Source: Chitinophagaceae bacterium
GTDB lineage: Bacteria; Bacteroidota; Bacteroidia; Chitinophagales; Chitinophagaceae
Length of the DNA: 32,971 nucleotides
Direction: 5' to 3'
NCBI GenBank assembly: GCA_021151685.1
Contig: JAGKWS010000039.1
Coordinates: forward strand, 1-32,971
Shown piece by piece: positions 22,792 through 30,859 of the stretch (positions are counted from its first letter, which is position 1; every line of letters begins with the position of its first letter). The position numbers and the translations under genes are program-made. A model generated the notes under the pieces. The model was not told the DNA's origin and did not search any database. It saw only the letters and a list, made by a program, of their open reading frames with translations.

Positions 22792-23571
22792 ATGTATCAG
22801 ACAATTCTGACAACGTTGGACAATGGTATTTTTACCATTACCATCAACCGACCCGACAAAATGAATGCCCTGAACCGCGATGTAATAAACGAGGTAGGTG
22901 CAGCAATGGATGAGGCCTATACCAATGACGAAATACGTGGTGTTATAATAACCGGGGCAGGCGAAAAGGCATTTGTTGCCGGGGCCGACATCAGCGAGTT
23001 TATACCACTGGGTGCTGCAGAAGGTGCTGCATTGGCACAACGTGGCCGAGAACTGGTGTTTGATAAGGTAGAAAATTGCCCCAAACCGGTGATAGCCGCA
23101 GTAAATGGTTTTGCACTGGGTGGTGGTTGCGAGCTGGCTATGGCTTGCCATATGCGGGTAGCTGCTGTCAACGCAAAGTTTGGTCAGCCAGAGGTGAATC
23201 TGGGCCTGATACCCGGTTATGGTGGAACACAACGCCTTACGCGCCTGGTGGGCAAGGGTAAGGCCATGGAGCTGATACTGACTGCCGACATGATAGGGGC
23301 CGATGAGGCAAAGTTGCTGGGATTGGTGAACCATGTGGTGGCACCAGAAGAGCTGCTAACAAAAGCAACGGACATACTGAAGAAAATACAAGCCAGAACA
23401 CCGGTAGCCATCAGGCGCATCATTGCAAGCGTCAATGAGGCTGCCAATGCCGATCCCGCAGGTTTCGACAAAGAAATAGTGCGGTTTGGCGAGTGTTTTG
23501 GAACAGAAGACATGAAAGAGGGCGCGGCTGCGTTTCTGGAAAAAAGAAAACCCGTGTTTAAAGGAAAATAA
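22792..23571 (+). CDS. Enoyl-CoA hydratase/isomerase family protein (crotonase)
   Basis: A 259-residue crotonase, most likely hydrating trans-2-enoyl-CoA in fatty acid or amino acid breakdown. Both catalytic glutamates of true hydratases are present 20 residues apart: Glu114 in GGCELAMACHMRV and Glu134 in FGQPEVNLGLIPGYGGTQRL. The oxyanion-hole motifs are KAFVAGADI (residues 59-67) and NGFALGGG (105-112). The C-terminal helix ends in AAAFLEKRKPVFKGK, as in standard members. It is probably co-transcribed with the B12-binding protein just upstream; the pairing is compatible with acyl-CoA metabolism but does not fix the substrate. Confidence 0.92.
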   Translation: MYQTILTTLDNGIFTITINRPDKMNALNRDVINEVGAAMDEAYTNDEIRGVIITGAGEKAFVAGADISEFIPLGAAEGAALAQRGRELVFDKVENCPKPVIAAVNGFALGGGCELAMACHMRVAAVNAKFGQPEVNLGLIPGYGGTQRLTRLVGKGKAMELILTADMIGADEAKLLGLVNHVVAPEELLTKATDILKKIQARTPVAIRRIIASVNEAANADPAGFDKEIVRFGECFGTEDMKEGAAAFLEKRKPVFKGK

Positions 23572-23602
23572 TTTATATCTTCAACCTTCAAATTTTTTGC
23601 GC

Positions 23603-24595
23603 ATGCAGATAAAGGTTATCCGCACCTTGTCGATGTTGTGTTTCATGATGGTGGCTGGTTATAGTTCTTACAGCCAAACATCGCGTCCGTTGAGGGATCA
23701 TGTAGATCCGGATGGCTGGGCTATTGGTACCAACATAGGCATGACAGACATGTGGGGTGATGTAGGTACCAACTCGGCTCTGGACCACTATGCCAACAGT
23801 GGCTACCTGGACAAGGTGTGCTTTATGGGTGGTTTGTGGGGCAGGTATACGTTTCATCCATCGTTCTCGGTGAGAATGATGCTGAACTATGGTGTTTTTT
23901 ACGCTACCGATAAGTGGAATGAAGATGGTGTAAAGGGCAAGGGGTTGCTGGAAGGGTCGGACTATGTACAGCGTTATCTGAGGTCTCAGACAGCCAAGGC
24001 ATCGGTTGTGGAGGCATCGATACTGGCAGAATATACGTTTGGAAGGTTCAATCTGGATGCATTCAGGAGTAAGGTATACCATAGGGGGCACCCCTATGTA
24101 GCGGCTGGTTTGGCAGTGTTTCACTACACGCCCTACTCTACTGTGGCAAATGGTACCACGTTTGTGAAAACATACGATTTGTCGTTGGAAGGGCAGGGTT
24201 TTGGTGCAGGCTACCCCAAAAAGAGTTCGCGTATACAGCCCGCAATACCCATAGCCGTAGGTTATAAATGGGATGTGGGCGAACATCTGAAGCTGGGTGT
24301 AGAGTTTATGTATCGCATTACCCTGTTCGATTATTTGGATGGTGTGAGTGGCAAGTATATAAGCGGTTTCGAGTTTGACCAAAACTTGCCGGTGGGCGAG
24401 GCTACTTTGGCCAAGCAGGTGGCCGACAAAACACCTTATTACAACAATGCACTGGCCAGTGTACCCGGTACATTGCGTGGCAACCCAAGTAACAATGATT
24501 CTTATTCTACGCTCACTATTACCTTTGGTTATAAGGTAAAGTCTCGTCAGCGTATGTTTTGGACCAATAGCAAGTTTGGCAGAAAGTACCACTAA
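23603..24595 (+). CDS. Outer-membrane beta-barrel-like protein (DUF6089/PorG-like)
   Basis: A 330-residue exported protein. The ATG at 23603 gives a signal peptide (MQIKVIRTLSMLCFMMVAGYSSYSQ). An in-frame TTG at 23597 is less likely. The body shows alternating aromatic and polar segments of an outer-membrane barrel: GWAIGTNIGMTDMWGDVG, SVRMMLNYGVFYATD, HPYVAAGLAVFHYTPY, LKLGVEFMYRITLFDYLDG and STLTITFGYKVKSR near the C-terminus. The pattern of an early GDxG turn and late LGVEFxYRxTxxDYLD resembles DUF6089, a family that includes the T9SS component PorG. I cannot tell whether this is PorG itself. It lies 31 nt after the crotonase on the same strand and is convergent with the adenosyltransferase. 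Confidence 0.72.
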   Translation: MQIKVIRTLSMLCFMMVAGYSSYSQTSRPLRDHVDPDGWAIGTNIGMTDMWGDVGTNSALDHYANSGYLDKVCFMGGLWGRYTFHPSFSVRMMLNYGVFYATDKWNEDGVKGKGLLEGSDYVQRYLRSQTAKASVVEASILAEYTFGRFNLDAFRSKVYHRGHPYVAAGLAVFHYTPYSTVANGTTFVKTYDLSLEGQGFGAGYPKKSSRIQPAIPIAVGYKWDVGEHLKLGVEFMYRITLFDYLDGVSGKYISGFEFDQNLPVGEATLAKQVADKTPYYNNALASVPGTLRGNPSNNDSYSTLTITFGYKVKSRQRMFWTNSKFGRKYH

Positions 24596-24624
24596 GCAGT
24601 ACTTTCAACCAACTTATAAGCATA

Positions 24625-25182
24625 TTATAAACGAGCGCGCCAGGGAATCTCTGGCGCGTTTGCTTTATGGCCTATGTAGCGGGCCAGCACAAACAAAAAA
24701 TCGGACAGGCGGTTGAGGTAGCTGATAACGATGGGTGGTATATGCTCTTGTTGCTCTTGCATGGCTACGCATATACGCTCGGCACGGCGGCACACACAGC
24801 GGGCCACATGGCAGGTAGATGCTGCCACATGACCACCGGGTAATATAAAGGAACGCATTTCGGGCAGGGTTTCGTTCATGCAGTCTATTCGTTCTTCCAG
24901 CCATGTTATATCACTTTCGTGCAGGTCTGGCAGTTTCATTTTTATGTCTTTGTCGGGGGCTGTAGCCAGTACCGAACCAATGGTAAACAGACGATCCTGT
25001 ATTTCGCGCAGCCAATCGGTTATTTCGGCATTGGCAGCCATATCGCTCACCATGCCTATGTACGAGTTTAGCTCGTCTACAGTGCCGTAGCTTTCTATGC
25101 GAATGTGGTTTTTGGGTACACGTACCCCACCTATGAGGCTGGTGCCTCCTTTATCTCCTGTTTTTGTATATATCTTGAACAT
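24625..25182 (-). CDS. Cob(I)alamin adenosyltransferase, PduO type
   Basis: A 185-residue cytosolic enzyme that transfers the adenosyl group of ATP to cob(I)alamin, producing the cofactor of adenosylcobalamin-dependent mutases. The N-terminal ATP-binding motif TKTGDKGGTSLIGG is complete, followed by IESYGTVDELNSYIG. The late helix AASTCHVARCVCRRAER holds the conserved Arg residues of the active site. The C-terminal NRLSDFLFVLARY is typical. It lies 26 nt after the ABC ATPase on the same strand and is probably co-transcribed with it. Nearby on the other strand is a B12-binding mutase domain, which would use its product. Confidence 0.92.
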   Translation of the reverse strand: MFKIYTKTGDKGGTSLIGGVRVPKNHIRIESYGTVDELNSYIGMVSDMAANAEITDWLREIQDRLFTIGSVLATAPDKDIKMKLPDLHESDITWLEERIDCMNETLPEMRSFILPGGHVAASTCHVARCVCRRAERICVAMQEQQEHIPPIVISYLNRLSDFLFVLARYIGHKANAPEIPWRARL

Positions 25183-25208
25183 ACTGTATTGGTTTTAATG
25201 TAGCACAA

Positions 25209-25913
25209 TTACCCTGCTGTTGGCATACCGGGCTGATGAATATCGGTCTCTACCACACCGTCGCGTATGCGTATCACCCGTTGGGTATAGTTGGCTATGT
25301 CTTCTTCGTGTGTTACCAGTACTACTGTGTTGCCCTGACTGTGCAAGCGGCCAAACAATTCCATGATCTCTACCGATGTTTTGGTGTCGAGGTTGCCGGT
25401 AGGTTCATCGGCCAGTAGTATAGAAGGATTGTTGATGAGGGCACGGGCAATGGCTACGCGCTGGCTTTGCCCGCCCGATAGTTCGTTGGGCTTGTGGTGG
25501 GCACGCTCGCCCAGCCCCACTGTGCTAAGGATGGCACGGGCGCGTTCCTCGCGTTCTTTGCGGCCTACGCCGGCATAGATGAGCGGTAGGGCTACATTTT
25601 CCCAAGCGGTAAGGCGGGGCAGCAGATTGAACTGTTGAAACACGAAGCCGATTTCGGTATTGCGCACATCGGCCAGTTGGTCTTCGGTCATGTTACTCAC
25701 ATTCTTGCCGTTGAGTATGTATTGGCCCGCCGAGGGGGTGTCGAGACAGCCCAAAATATTCATGAGTGTAGACTTGCCCGAGCCCGATGGCCCCATGAGT
25801 GCCACATACTCGTTGCGGCTTATGAGTAGGGATATGCCCTTGAGCACAGGCAGTTCCTGCCGGCCCATAAAGTAGCTTTTTCTAATGTCGTTCAGCCTGA
25901 TAACGTCGTTCAT
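25209..25913 (-). CDS. ABC transporter ATP-binding protein, LolD/MacB type
   Basis: A 234-residue ABC ATPase. Walker A is GPSGSGKST (41-49), the Q-loop is FVFQQFNLLP, the signature is LSGGQSQR (145-152), Walker B ends with DE169-170 in ILLADEPTGNLD, and the switch His is in LVTHEED. The VRNTEIGFVFQQFNLLPRLTAWENVALPL stretch and the YAGVGRKERXXRA spacing are typical of the LolD/MacB/FtsE group, which serves mechanotransmission exporters. No MacB-type permease lies adjacent in the window, so its partner is elsewhere. It leads a minus-strand unit with the adenosyltransferase. Confidence 0.92.
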   Translation of the reverse strand: MNDVIRLNDIRKSYFMGRQELPVLKGISLLISRNEYVALMGPSGSGKSTLMNILGCLDTPSAGQYILNGKNVSNMTEDQLADVRNTEIGFVFQQFNLLPRLTAWENVALPLIYAGVGRKEREERARAILSTVGLGERAHHKPNELSGGQSQRVAIARALINNPSILLADEPTGNLDTKTSVEIMELFGRLHSQGNTVVLVTHEEDIANYTQRVIRIRDGVVETDIHQPGMPTAG

Positions 25914-25933
25914 GCAGTATTTCGGGAAGTGTT

Positions 25934-25941
25934 CAAAAATA
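25934..25941 (-). promoter_or_regulatory. -7 element of the ABC ATPase gene
   Basis: TATTTTTG on the minus strand fits TAnnTTTG and lies 20 nt before the start codon at 25913. No clear -33 element is visible. Confidence 0.4.
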
Positions 25942-25980
25942 CGTATAATATTGGTGGGTGTTGCCTTTTATGTAATGATG

Positions 25981-26009
25981 AAGAAAGCCGGCATATAGCC
26001 GGCTTTCTT
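25981..26009 (-). terminator. Terminator after the sigma/anti-sigma transcription unit
   Basis: A perfect 12-bp stem (AAGAAAGCCGGC at 25981-25992 with 25998-26009) has a 5-nt loop. It lies 28 nt past the stop of the minus-strand gene ending at 26037. The arms are A/T-rich at the base, so it could work in both directions. Confidence 0.7.
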
Positions 26010-26036
26010 TTGGTGTATATTAGTCATGCATCAAGA

Positions 26037-26603
26037 TTATTGCTCAAAATTCAGGTTTTGTGGCTGGCTGGGGAGTGCAGAAGTGGTGGTAGGTGTTGCA
26101 TCTTCTACAATGTCGAAACTAATGTTGTCGAACCATATTTGCCCTTCACCGCCCAAAAGCGCACCAAAGGCAATCTTCTGGGCGTTTTTGTCTACTTCCA
26201 GTACTATTTCGTATTTCTTCCAGTCGGTAGTGCCTGTCACTTTTCTATCATACATATTGTCGAAAGCCAGAGGGGTGGTAGTGCCGGCCTTGTCTACCCG
26301 AAACCAAAAGCCCGCCCAACCTGTAACATTCACCGATTTCATATAGCCACTCATTCTTACCTTTTTTCCCAGATATTTGTCGGGTAAGGAGGTTTGCATC
26401 AGTGTGCCAAACCCCTTTTTCACCTTGCTGTTAGACTTTATTGTGGCCACGTTTTTACCATTCATACCGGCACCTTTGTCTATGCCCATATCATATTTTT
26501 CGGGATTGCTGCCAGCCGGGTGCCATCCTTTTGGTAGGTCGTAGGACAGCAATAGAACCGTAGTGGCCAATAGCAGCAATGTAGAGACGATTGTTTTTTT
26601 CAT
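26037..26603 (-). CDS. Secreted jelly-roll (carbohydrate-binding-module-like) protein
   Basis: A 188-residue protein with an N-terminal signal peptide (MKKTIVSTLLLLATTVLLL) and one beta-sandwich-like domain. The stretch LPKGWHPAGSNPEKYDMGIDKG, GFGTLMQTSLPDKYLGKKVRMSGYMKS, VTGWAGFWFRVD, LAFDNMYDRKVTGTTDWKKYEIVLEV, FGALLGGEGQIWFDNISFDIV is a conserved module I have seen at the end of other bacterial proteins, where it is thought to bind a ligand. The last 20 residues are a low-complexity tail. It follows the anti-sigma gene by 40 nt on the same strand and may belong to that unit. A link to cell-surface stress sensing is a guess. Confidence 0.75.
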   Translation of the reverse strand: MKKTIVSTLLLLATTVLLLSYDLPKGWHPAGSNPEKYDMGIDKGAGMNGKNVATIKSNSKVKKGFGTLMQTSLPDKYLGKKVRMSGYMKSVNVTGWAGFWFRVDKAGTTTPLAFDNMYDRKVTGTTDWKKYEIVLEVDKNAQKIAFGALLGGEGQIWFDNISFDIVEDATPTTTSALPSQPQNLNFEQ

Positions 26604-26643
26604 GTTCTTGTTTTATTTGAGATGGAATGATGGTATGTCTGTA

Positions 26644-27030
26644 TCAGTTGTTAGTCTGTTGCTCTGTGGATATTGCAATCATACATGCCGGGTACAGATT
26701 GTTTACGTCTGAGTACATTGGGTCGGTGATGTTTACATCTATGCACATTCTTTCGGGGGTTATATCTACCTCGTTACTGTTGGTATCTATGTACGGCGCG
26801 GCAAAGTAGCTGTCTGGTACATTGCTTTTAGGCAACAACGCGATGCCGGTAACAATGATGCTGATAATTGCTGCTGCCGTTGCCAAACTGAAAATGCGGT
26901 TGTAGTTGTAGCTTGAACGATTGTTGAGCCGGTTCCAGAGTTCCTGAGCACTTATATCTTTTACCGGAGTCTGTGATTCCCACTGCACCCATTTGCTCCT
27001 TATTATTTCGTCTGCATTACCTCTGTTCAT
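26644..27030 (-). CDS. Probable membrane anti-sigma factor
   Basis: A 128-residue protein encoded just after an ECF sigma factor, with a 14-nt overlap. From the ATG at 27030 it has about 43 soluble residues including KDISAQELWNRLNNR, one transmembrane helix (about residues 44-66, IFSLATAAAIISIIVTGIALL), and a periplasmic tail of about 60 residues with two Cys. The frame is open to 27117 inside the sigma gene, but that start is unlikely. There is no zinc HxxxCxxC motif of the ZAS class, so I rely on position and topology. Anti-sigma factors of this layout hold the sigma factor at the membrane until a signal arrives. Confidence 0.65.
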   Translation of the reverse strand: MNRGNADEIIRSKWVQWESQTPVKDISAQELWNRLNNRSSYNYNRIFSLATAAAIISIIVTGIALLPKSNVPDSYFAAPYIDTNSNEVDITPERMCIDVNITDPMYSDVNNLYPACMIAISTEQQTNN

Positions 27031-27562
27031 ATGCTGGCCTTTTGCTTTCCAATTTTGTCTGTAGTAGTCCTTTGGCTCTGTTGAGCTGCGATTTAGAGCC
27101 TCCTTCCGATATGCCAAGTAGGGTGGCTATTTCTTTGTGGCTATAGCCTTCTATTACAAATAGTGTAAACACTATTCTGTAGCCATCGGGTAGGCTGTCA
27201 ATAAGTTCCCGAATGGTTTCGGCATTCAGTTTTTCGAATACCTCTCCGTTCAGAGATACATTTTCTGCATGTCTTTCTTCCACAAAAACGATGTTCTTTT
27301 TTTGTCGCAAAAACATGAGACACTCGTTAATCATTATTTTTCGTAGCCACCCGCCCACACTATCGGCATTGGCATACTGAAAGCGGGCGATGGTTGAAAA
27401 GAACTTGAAAAAGCCATTCAGCAGAACTTCTTCTGCATCACGATTGTTTTTAATGTAACGTCTGCATACCAGCAACATGCCGTTCGAGTAGGTCTCGAAA
27501 AGGTGTTTCTGGGCAATTCTATCTCCTTTCTTACAGCGGTCAAAAATGCTGTCATTCATCAT
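27017..27562 (-). CDS. ECF-type RNA polymerase sigma factor (sigma-70 family)
   Basis: A 181-residue extracytoplasmic-function sigma factor with only regions 2 and 4. Region 2 (about residues 10-80) shows HLFETYSNGMLLVCRRYIKNNRDAEEVLLNGFFKFF and the GGWLRKIMINECLMFLR helix. Region 4 (about 110-170) has IDSLPDGYRIVFTLFVIEGYSHKEIATLLGISEGGSKSQLNRAKGLLQ, where SHKEIATLLGIS is the DNA-binding helix-turn-helix. The adjacent anti-sigma gene overlaps its 3' end. A second Met lies at 27559. The regulated genes are unknown; such pairs in Bacteroidota often control surface or stress functions. Confidence 0.92.
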   Translation of the reverse strand: MMNDSIFDRCKKGDRIAQKHLFETYSNGMLLVCRRYIKNNRDAEEVLLNGFFKFFSTIARFQYANADSVGGWLRKIMINECLMFLRQKKNIVFVEERHAENVSLNGEVFEKLNAETIRELIDSLPDGYRIVFTLFVIEGYSHKEIATLLGISEGGSKSQLNRAKGLLQTKLESKRPAYEQR

Positions 27563-27679
27563 TGGAGGTAAGTGCAGGTTTTATTCCTTCAACATATGTA
27601 TGCATATTTTGGTAAAATGGTTGCGTGACTGGCGTTATTTTTTTTGCGAGAAGTGGAAAGCCTTAATTTCACCCATTGT

Positions 27680-28498
27680 ATGGTTTGCTTTCCGAATTGT
27701 AAAATAAATATAGGTTTATTCATCACTGCGCGGCGTGCAGATGGTTATCACGATTTGGCAACGGTCTTTTACCCGCTGCAGCCGGTGGCACCTGCACCGC
27801 TGGGCAGGCGGTTTGGCCCTCCGTTTACCGATGTGCTGAATGATGTGCTGGAAGTAGCCCCGACCGCGGGCGAGCCACAACTGCATATGAGCGGGCTGGC
27901 AATAGACGGCCCGCGCGATACCAATTTGGTGTGGAAGGCTTATGCCATGTTGCGCGAGACATTTCCGGAGAAGGTGCCTGCATTGGACATATACCTGCAC
28001 AAGGCTACCCCCATGGGGGCGGGGCTGGGTGGCGGCTCGGCCGATGGCGCATGGATGCTGCGGTTGCTGAATGACTATTGCCAACTGGGGCTGACCAACG
28101 AAACTTTGGCAGGCTATGCCCTGCAACTGGGGTCAGACTGTCCGTTTTTTATTTACAACCAACCGGCCTATGCTACCGGTAGGGGAGAGGTAATGACACC
28201 TATGGGGCTGGACCTGAGTAGCTATGATATAAAGGTCATTTGCCCCGGTATACATGTATCTACCCGCGATGCATTTGCCCGCATCACGCCACGGCCCGCA
28301 CCGTTTGATTTGCAAGGTCTTGCTGCCTTGCCTATAACAGAGTGGCGGCAACATGTGCAGAACGATTTTGAACCTGCGGTATTTGCCATGCACCCACAAC
28401 TGGCCGCCATAAAGCAGGATATGTATGACAGAGGGGCAGTATATGCGTCTATGACGGGTACAGGGTCGGCAGTGTATGGGATATTTTCAAAAGATTGA
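27680..28498 (+). CDS. ispE: 4-diphosphocytidyl-2-C-methyl-D-erythritol kinase
   Basis: A 272-residue GHMP kinase that phosphorylates CDP-methylerythritol in the non-mevalonate isoprenoid pathway. The N-terminus PNCKINIGLFITARRADGYHDLATVFYPL contains the conserved Lys and Asp-Gly-Tyr-His of IspE. The GHMP ATP-binding loop is PMGAGLGGGSADGAW. SDCPFF and the third motif SMTGTGSAVYGIF complete the signature. I chose the ATG at 27680 because the frame upstream (to 27644) adds residues that do not align with the family. A near-consensus TAATTTCA element lies at 27664-27671, only a few bases upstream, so the mRNA may be nearly leaderless. The next gene starts 14 nt after the stop. Confidence 0.93.
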   Translation: MVCFPNCKINIGLFITARRADGYHDLATVFYPLQPVAPAPLGRRFGPPFTDVLNDVLEVAPTAGEPQLHMSGLAIDGPRDTNLVWKAYAMLRETFPEKVPALDIYLHKATPMGAGLGGGSADGAWMLRLLNDYCQLGLTNETLAGYALQLGSDCPFFIYNQPAYATGRGEVMTPMGLDLSSYDIKVICPGIHVSTRDAFARITPRPAPFDLQGLAALPITEWRQHVQNDFEPAVFAMHPQLAAIKQDMYDRGAVYASMTGTGSAVYGIFSKD

Positions 28499-28511
28499 TA
28501 ACGAACCGGCA

Positions 28512-29108
28512 ATGGATATAAAACGACACATACTACCATTATGGGCATTTGTGCTGCTGCCGTTGTTGGCAGTTGCCCAAAAGCGCAATGACGTACTTTT
28601 TCATACGGCATGTGTAGAACTGGAGCAGATGGACAGGTACTGGCAAGCAAAACAAAAGATGCCACCGTTTACACTTCGGGTAGACCCTGTGAGTGGGGAA
28701 GAGTGGATAGATTTTGCCGATGGCAATGGCAAACGGATAAAGGGCAAAACAGGCGATGCCGAGCTGGTGAAGGTAGTTTACGCATCGGGGCTGCCAGTTT
28801 TTCCGTTAGCCGATACCGTGCGGGTGATAGATGTAAGTGGCAAACTGAAGGTAAGCCCCGTATTGGTAAATGGGCATTACTTTGTTGTGGAAAAACAAGA
28901 TATGCGCAAACAGCAGCGCAATAATACCAGCGACATGTATGTGTCGTTGCCCGTTACTTCGGGCAAATACGTTTATCTCAGTTTTACTTTCACTAATAAA
29001 GATTTATTTTATTGCCAGTTTGATCTGGTGAATCGCAAACCAGTTTTGCATCAGTCGAGGGTGGTGCCCAATGGTGCCGCACAAGACCGTGGTAAGCATC
29101 TGGAATAA
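28512..29108 (+). CDS. Secreted protein of unknown function
   Basis: A 198-residue exported protein I do not recognise. It begins with a signal peptide (MDIKRHILPLWAFVLLPLLAVAQ) from the ATG at 28512. The mature part has a hydrophilic beta-rich look: FTLRVDPVSGEEWIDFADGNGKRIKGKTGD, then VRVIDVSGKLKVSPVLVNGHYFVVEK and GKYVYLSFTFTNKDLFYCQFDLVNRKPVL. There is no sorting domain, lipobox or transmembrane helix beyond the signal, so it is probably periplasmic. It starts 13 nt after ispE and is likely co-transcribed, but no functional link is evident. A bidirectional terminator follows. Confidence 0.75.
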   Translation: MDIKRHILPLWAFVLLPLLAVAQKRNDVLFHTACVELEQMDRYWQAKQKMPPFTLRVDPVSGEEWIDFADGNGKRIKGKTGDAELVKVVYASGLPVFPLADTVRVIDVSGKLKVSPVLVNGHYFVVEKQDMRKQQRNNTSDMYVSLPVTSGKYVYLSFTFTNKDLFYCQFDLVNRKPVLHQSRVVPNGAAQDRGKHLE

Positions 29109-29144
29109 AAAAGCGATAACACGCAGGGCGTATTATCGCTTTTT
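29108..29144. terminator. Bidirectional terminator between convergent genes
   Basis: AAAAAGCGATAA (29108-29119) pairs with TTATCGCTTTTT (29133-29144). Four further pairs (ACGC/GCGT) follow a single mismatch, closing a 3-nt loop. The A and T runs at the base let it serve both the gene ending at 29108 and fhs ending at 29168. Confidence 0.8.
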
Positions 29145-29167
29145 GAAAAGTAATGTCAGACTGTTAA

Positions 29168-30859
29168 TTAGCTCAGTCCTTCTATTTCGCCATTTACCAG
29201 CTTTATGTGCATGGCTTGTGGGTCTTTGGGCAGGCCCGGCATACGCATTATCTCTCCGGCTACGGCTACTATGAAGCCCGCACCCGCATTAATCACCAAA
29301 TCGCGTACATTGATGGTGAAGCCTTCGGGGGCACATATTTTCTTCTCATCATCGCTGAAGGAGTATTGTGTTTTGGCTATGCAAACAGGCAGGTTGCCCC
29401 AGCCATTGGCTTCAAACTGTTTCAGCTTGGTAGCTGCGCTATTGCCAAAGGTTACCGCACCGGCTTTGTATATTTTGGTAGCTATCTTCTCTATCTTGGT
29501 ACGGATGTTGTCTTCCAGCTCGTAGGTAAAGTTGATGTCCTTAGACGGGTTGTTTTCTATGAGGTCTACCACCTTGCGGGCAAGGTCTGATGCGCCCTCG
29601 CCACCACGTACAAAGCCGTTATTGATGGCAAAAACAACTCCTTCTTCCGCACATACGCCTTCCAGATAAGTTATTTCTTCATCGCTATCATGCTTGAAGC
29701 GGTTGAAAGATACCACCACACTCTGGCCAAAACCCTTCATATTTTGTATATGGCGGCGCAGGTTGGGGGTTCCTGCCTTCAGCGCATCCATATTTTGTTT
29801 GGTAATGTCGGTTGCTGGTACGCCACCGTGCAGTTTTAGTGCGGCTGTAGTAGCTACTATTACTGTGGCTTTGGGGCGCAGGCCGGTAAGGCGGCACTTG
29901 ATGTCGAGGAATTTTTCGGCACCGAGGTCGCTGCCAAAGCCCGATTCTGTAACCACATAGTCGTTGCAGCTGAGGGCCATTTTGGTTGCCAATACCGAGT
30001 TGCAGCCGTGGGCTATGTTGGCAAATGGGCCACCATGTACAAAGGCAGTAGTATTCTCGGTAGTCTGTACCAGATTGGGCAGTATAGCGTCTTTCAGCAA
30101 TACGGTAATAGACTCGGCAATGCCAAGGTCTTTTACAGTGAATGGTGTCTTATCGCCACGGTAGCCCAGTACTATGCGCTCTATGCGGGCTTGCAGGTCT
30201 TCTACACTGGTAGACAGGCAGAAGAGGGCCATGATCTCGGACGCGGGCGTGATGTCGAAGCCCATTTCGGTAGGTATGCCATTGGCACTACCACCAAGGC
30301 CCGATACCATGTTGCGCAGCGAGCGGTCGTTTACATCCAGCACACGGCGCCATACTATGCGCTCCAGTGCCTTATCGGTATTGCGGTTCTGGTATTGGTA
30401 GTTATCCAGCAGGGCTGCAATCATATTGTTGGCACAGGTAATGGCGTGGAAGTCGCCGGTAAAGTGCAGGTTGATATCTTCCATGGGCAACACCTGAGAG
30501 TAGCCACCACCGGCAGCACCACCCTTCATACCAAAGCAAGGGCCAAGGCTGGGCTCTCGGAGGGCTACAGCTGCCTTTTTGCCTATATAGTTTAGCCCCA
30601 GAGACAGGGCAACGCTTGTTACCGTTTTACCCACACCAGCCTTGTTGGGGGTAATAGCAGTAATGAGGATAAGGTTGCTGTTTTTTATCTTGTCTTCGTT
30701 CAGATAAGTCAGCGGCACTTTGGCTTTGTATTTGCCGTAGGGAATAATATCCTCGGGGTCTATGCCTATGTTGCGAGCTATCTCAGTAATGTTCTTCAGT
30801 TTGGTAGACCTTGATATTTCAATGTCTGAAGGGAACGGTTTAGATGCTGTGTCTGACAT
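29168..30859 (-). CDS. fhs: Formate--tetrahydrofolate ligase
   Basis: A 563-residue ATP-dependent enzyme joining formate to tetrahydrofolate, giving 10-formyl-THF for purine synthesis and one-carbon metabolism. The nucleotide-binding region reads AITPNKAGVGKTVTS (68-82), a variant of the usual TPAGEGKTT. It is followed by LREPSLGPCFGMKGGAAGGGYSQV, DINLHFTGDFHAI and LDNYQYQ, which are strict family motifs. Later TESGFGSDLGAEKFLDIKCR and HGGVPATDI are also conserved, and the C-terminus GAGFIVAVAGEIMRMPGLPKDPQA is typical. It is monocistronic. The gene has no direct tie to the pterin operon, although both touch folate chemistry. Confidence 0.96.
   Translation of the reverse strand: MSDTASKPFPSDIEISRSTKLKNITEIARNIGIDPEDIIPYGKYKAKVPLTYLNEDKIKNSNLILITAITPNKAGVGKTVTSVALSLGLNYIGKKAAVALREPSLGPCFGMKGGAAGGGYSQVLPMEDINLHFTGDFHAITCANNMIAALLDNYQYQNRNTDKALERIVWRRVLDVNDRSLRNMVSGLGGSANGIPTEMGFDITPASEIMALFCLSTSVEDLQARIERIVLGYRGDKTPFTVKDLGIAESITVLLKDAILPNLVQTTENTTAFVHGGPFANIAHGCNSVLATKMALSCNDYVVTESGFGSDLGAEKFLDIKCRLTGLRPKATVIVATTAALKLHGGVPATDITKQNMDALKAGTPNLRRHIQNMKGFGQSVVVSFNRFKHDSDEEITYLEGVCAEEGVVFAINNGFVRGGEGASDLARKVVDLIENNPSKDINFTYELEDNIRTKIEKIATKIYKAGAVTFGNSAATKLKQFEANGWGNLPVCIAKTQYSFSDDEKKICAPEGFTINVRDLVINAGAGFIVAVAGEIMRMPGLPKDPQAMHIKLVNGEIEGLS

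Noticed and set aside
23588..24592. 334-residue minus-strand frame
   Set aside because: It mirrors the exported barrel-like protein, which has a signal peptide and strand pattern; the minus frame has neither.
24632..24659. GC-rich inverted repeat as a terminator
   Set aside because: It lies within the last codons of the adenosyltransferase gene and has a weak T-tract, so it may be incidental.
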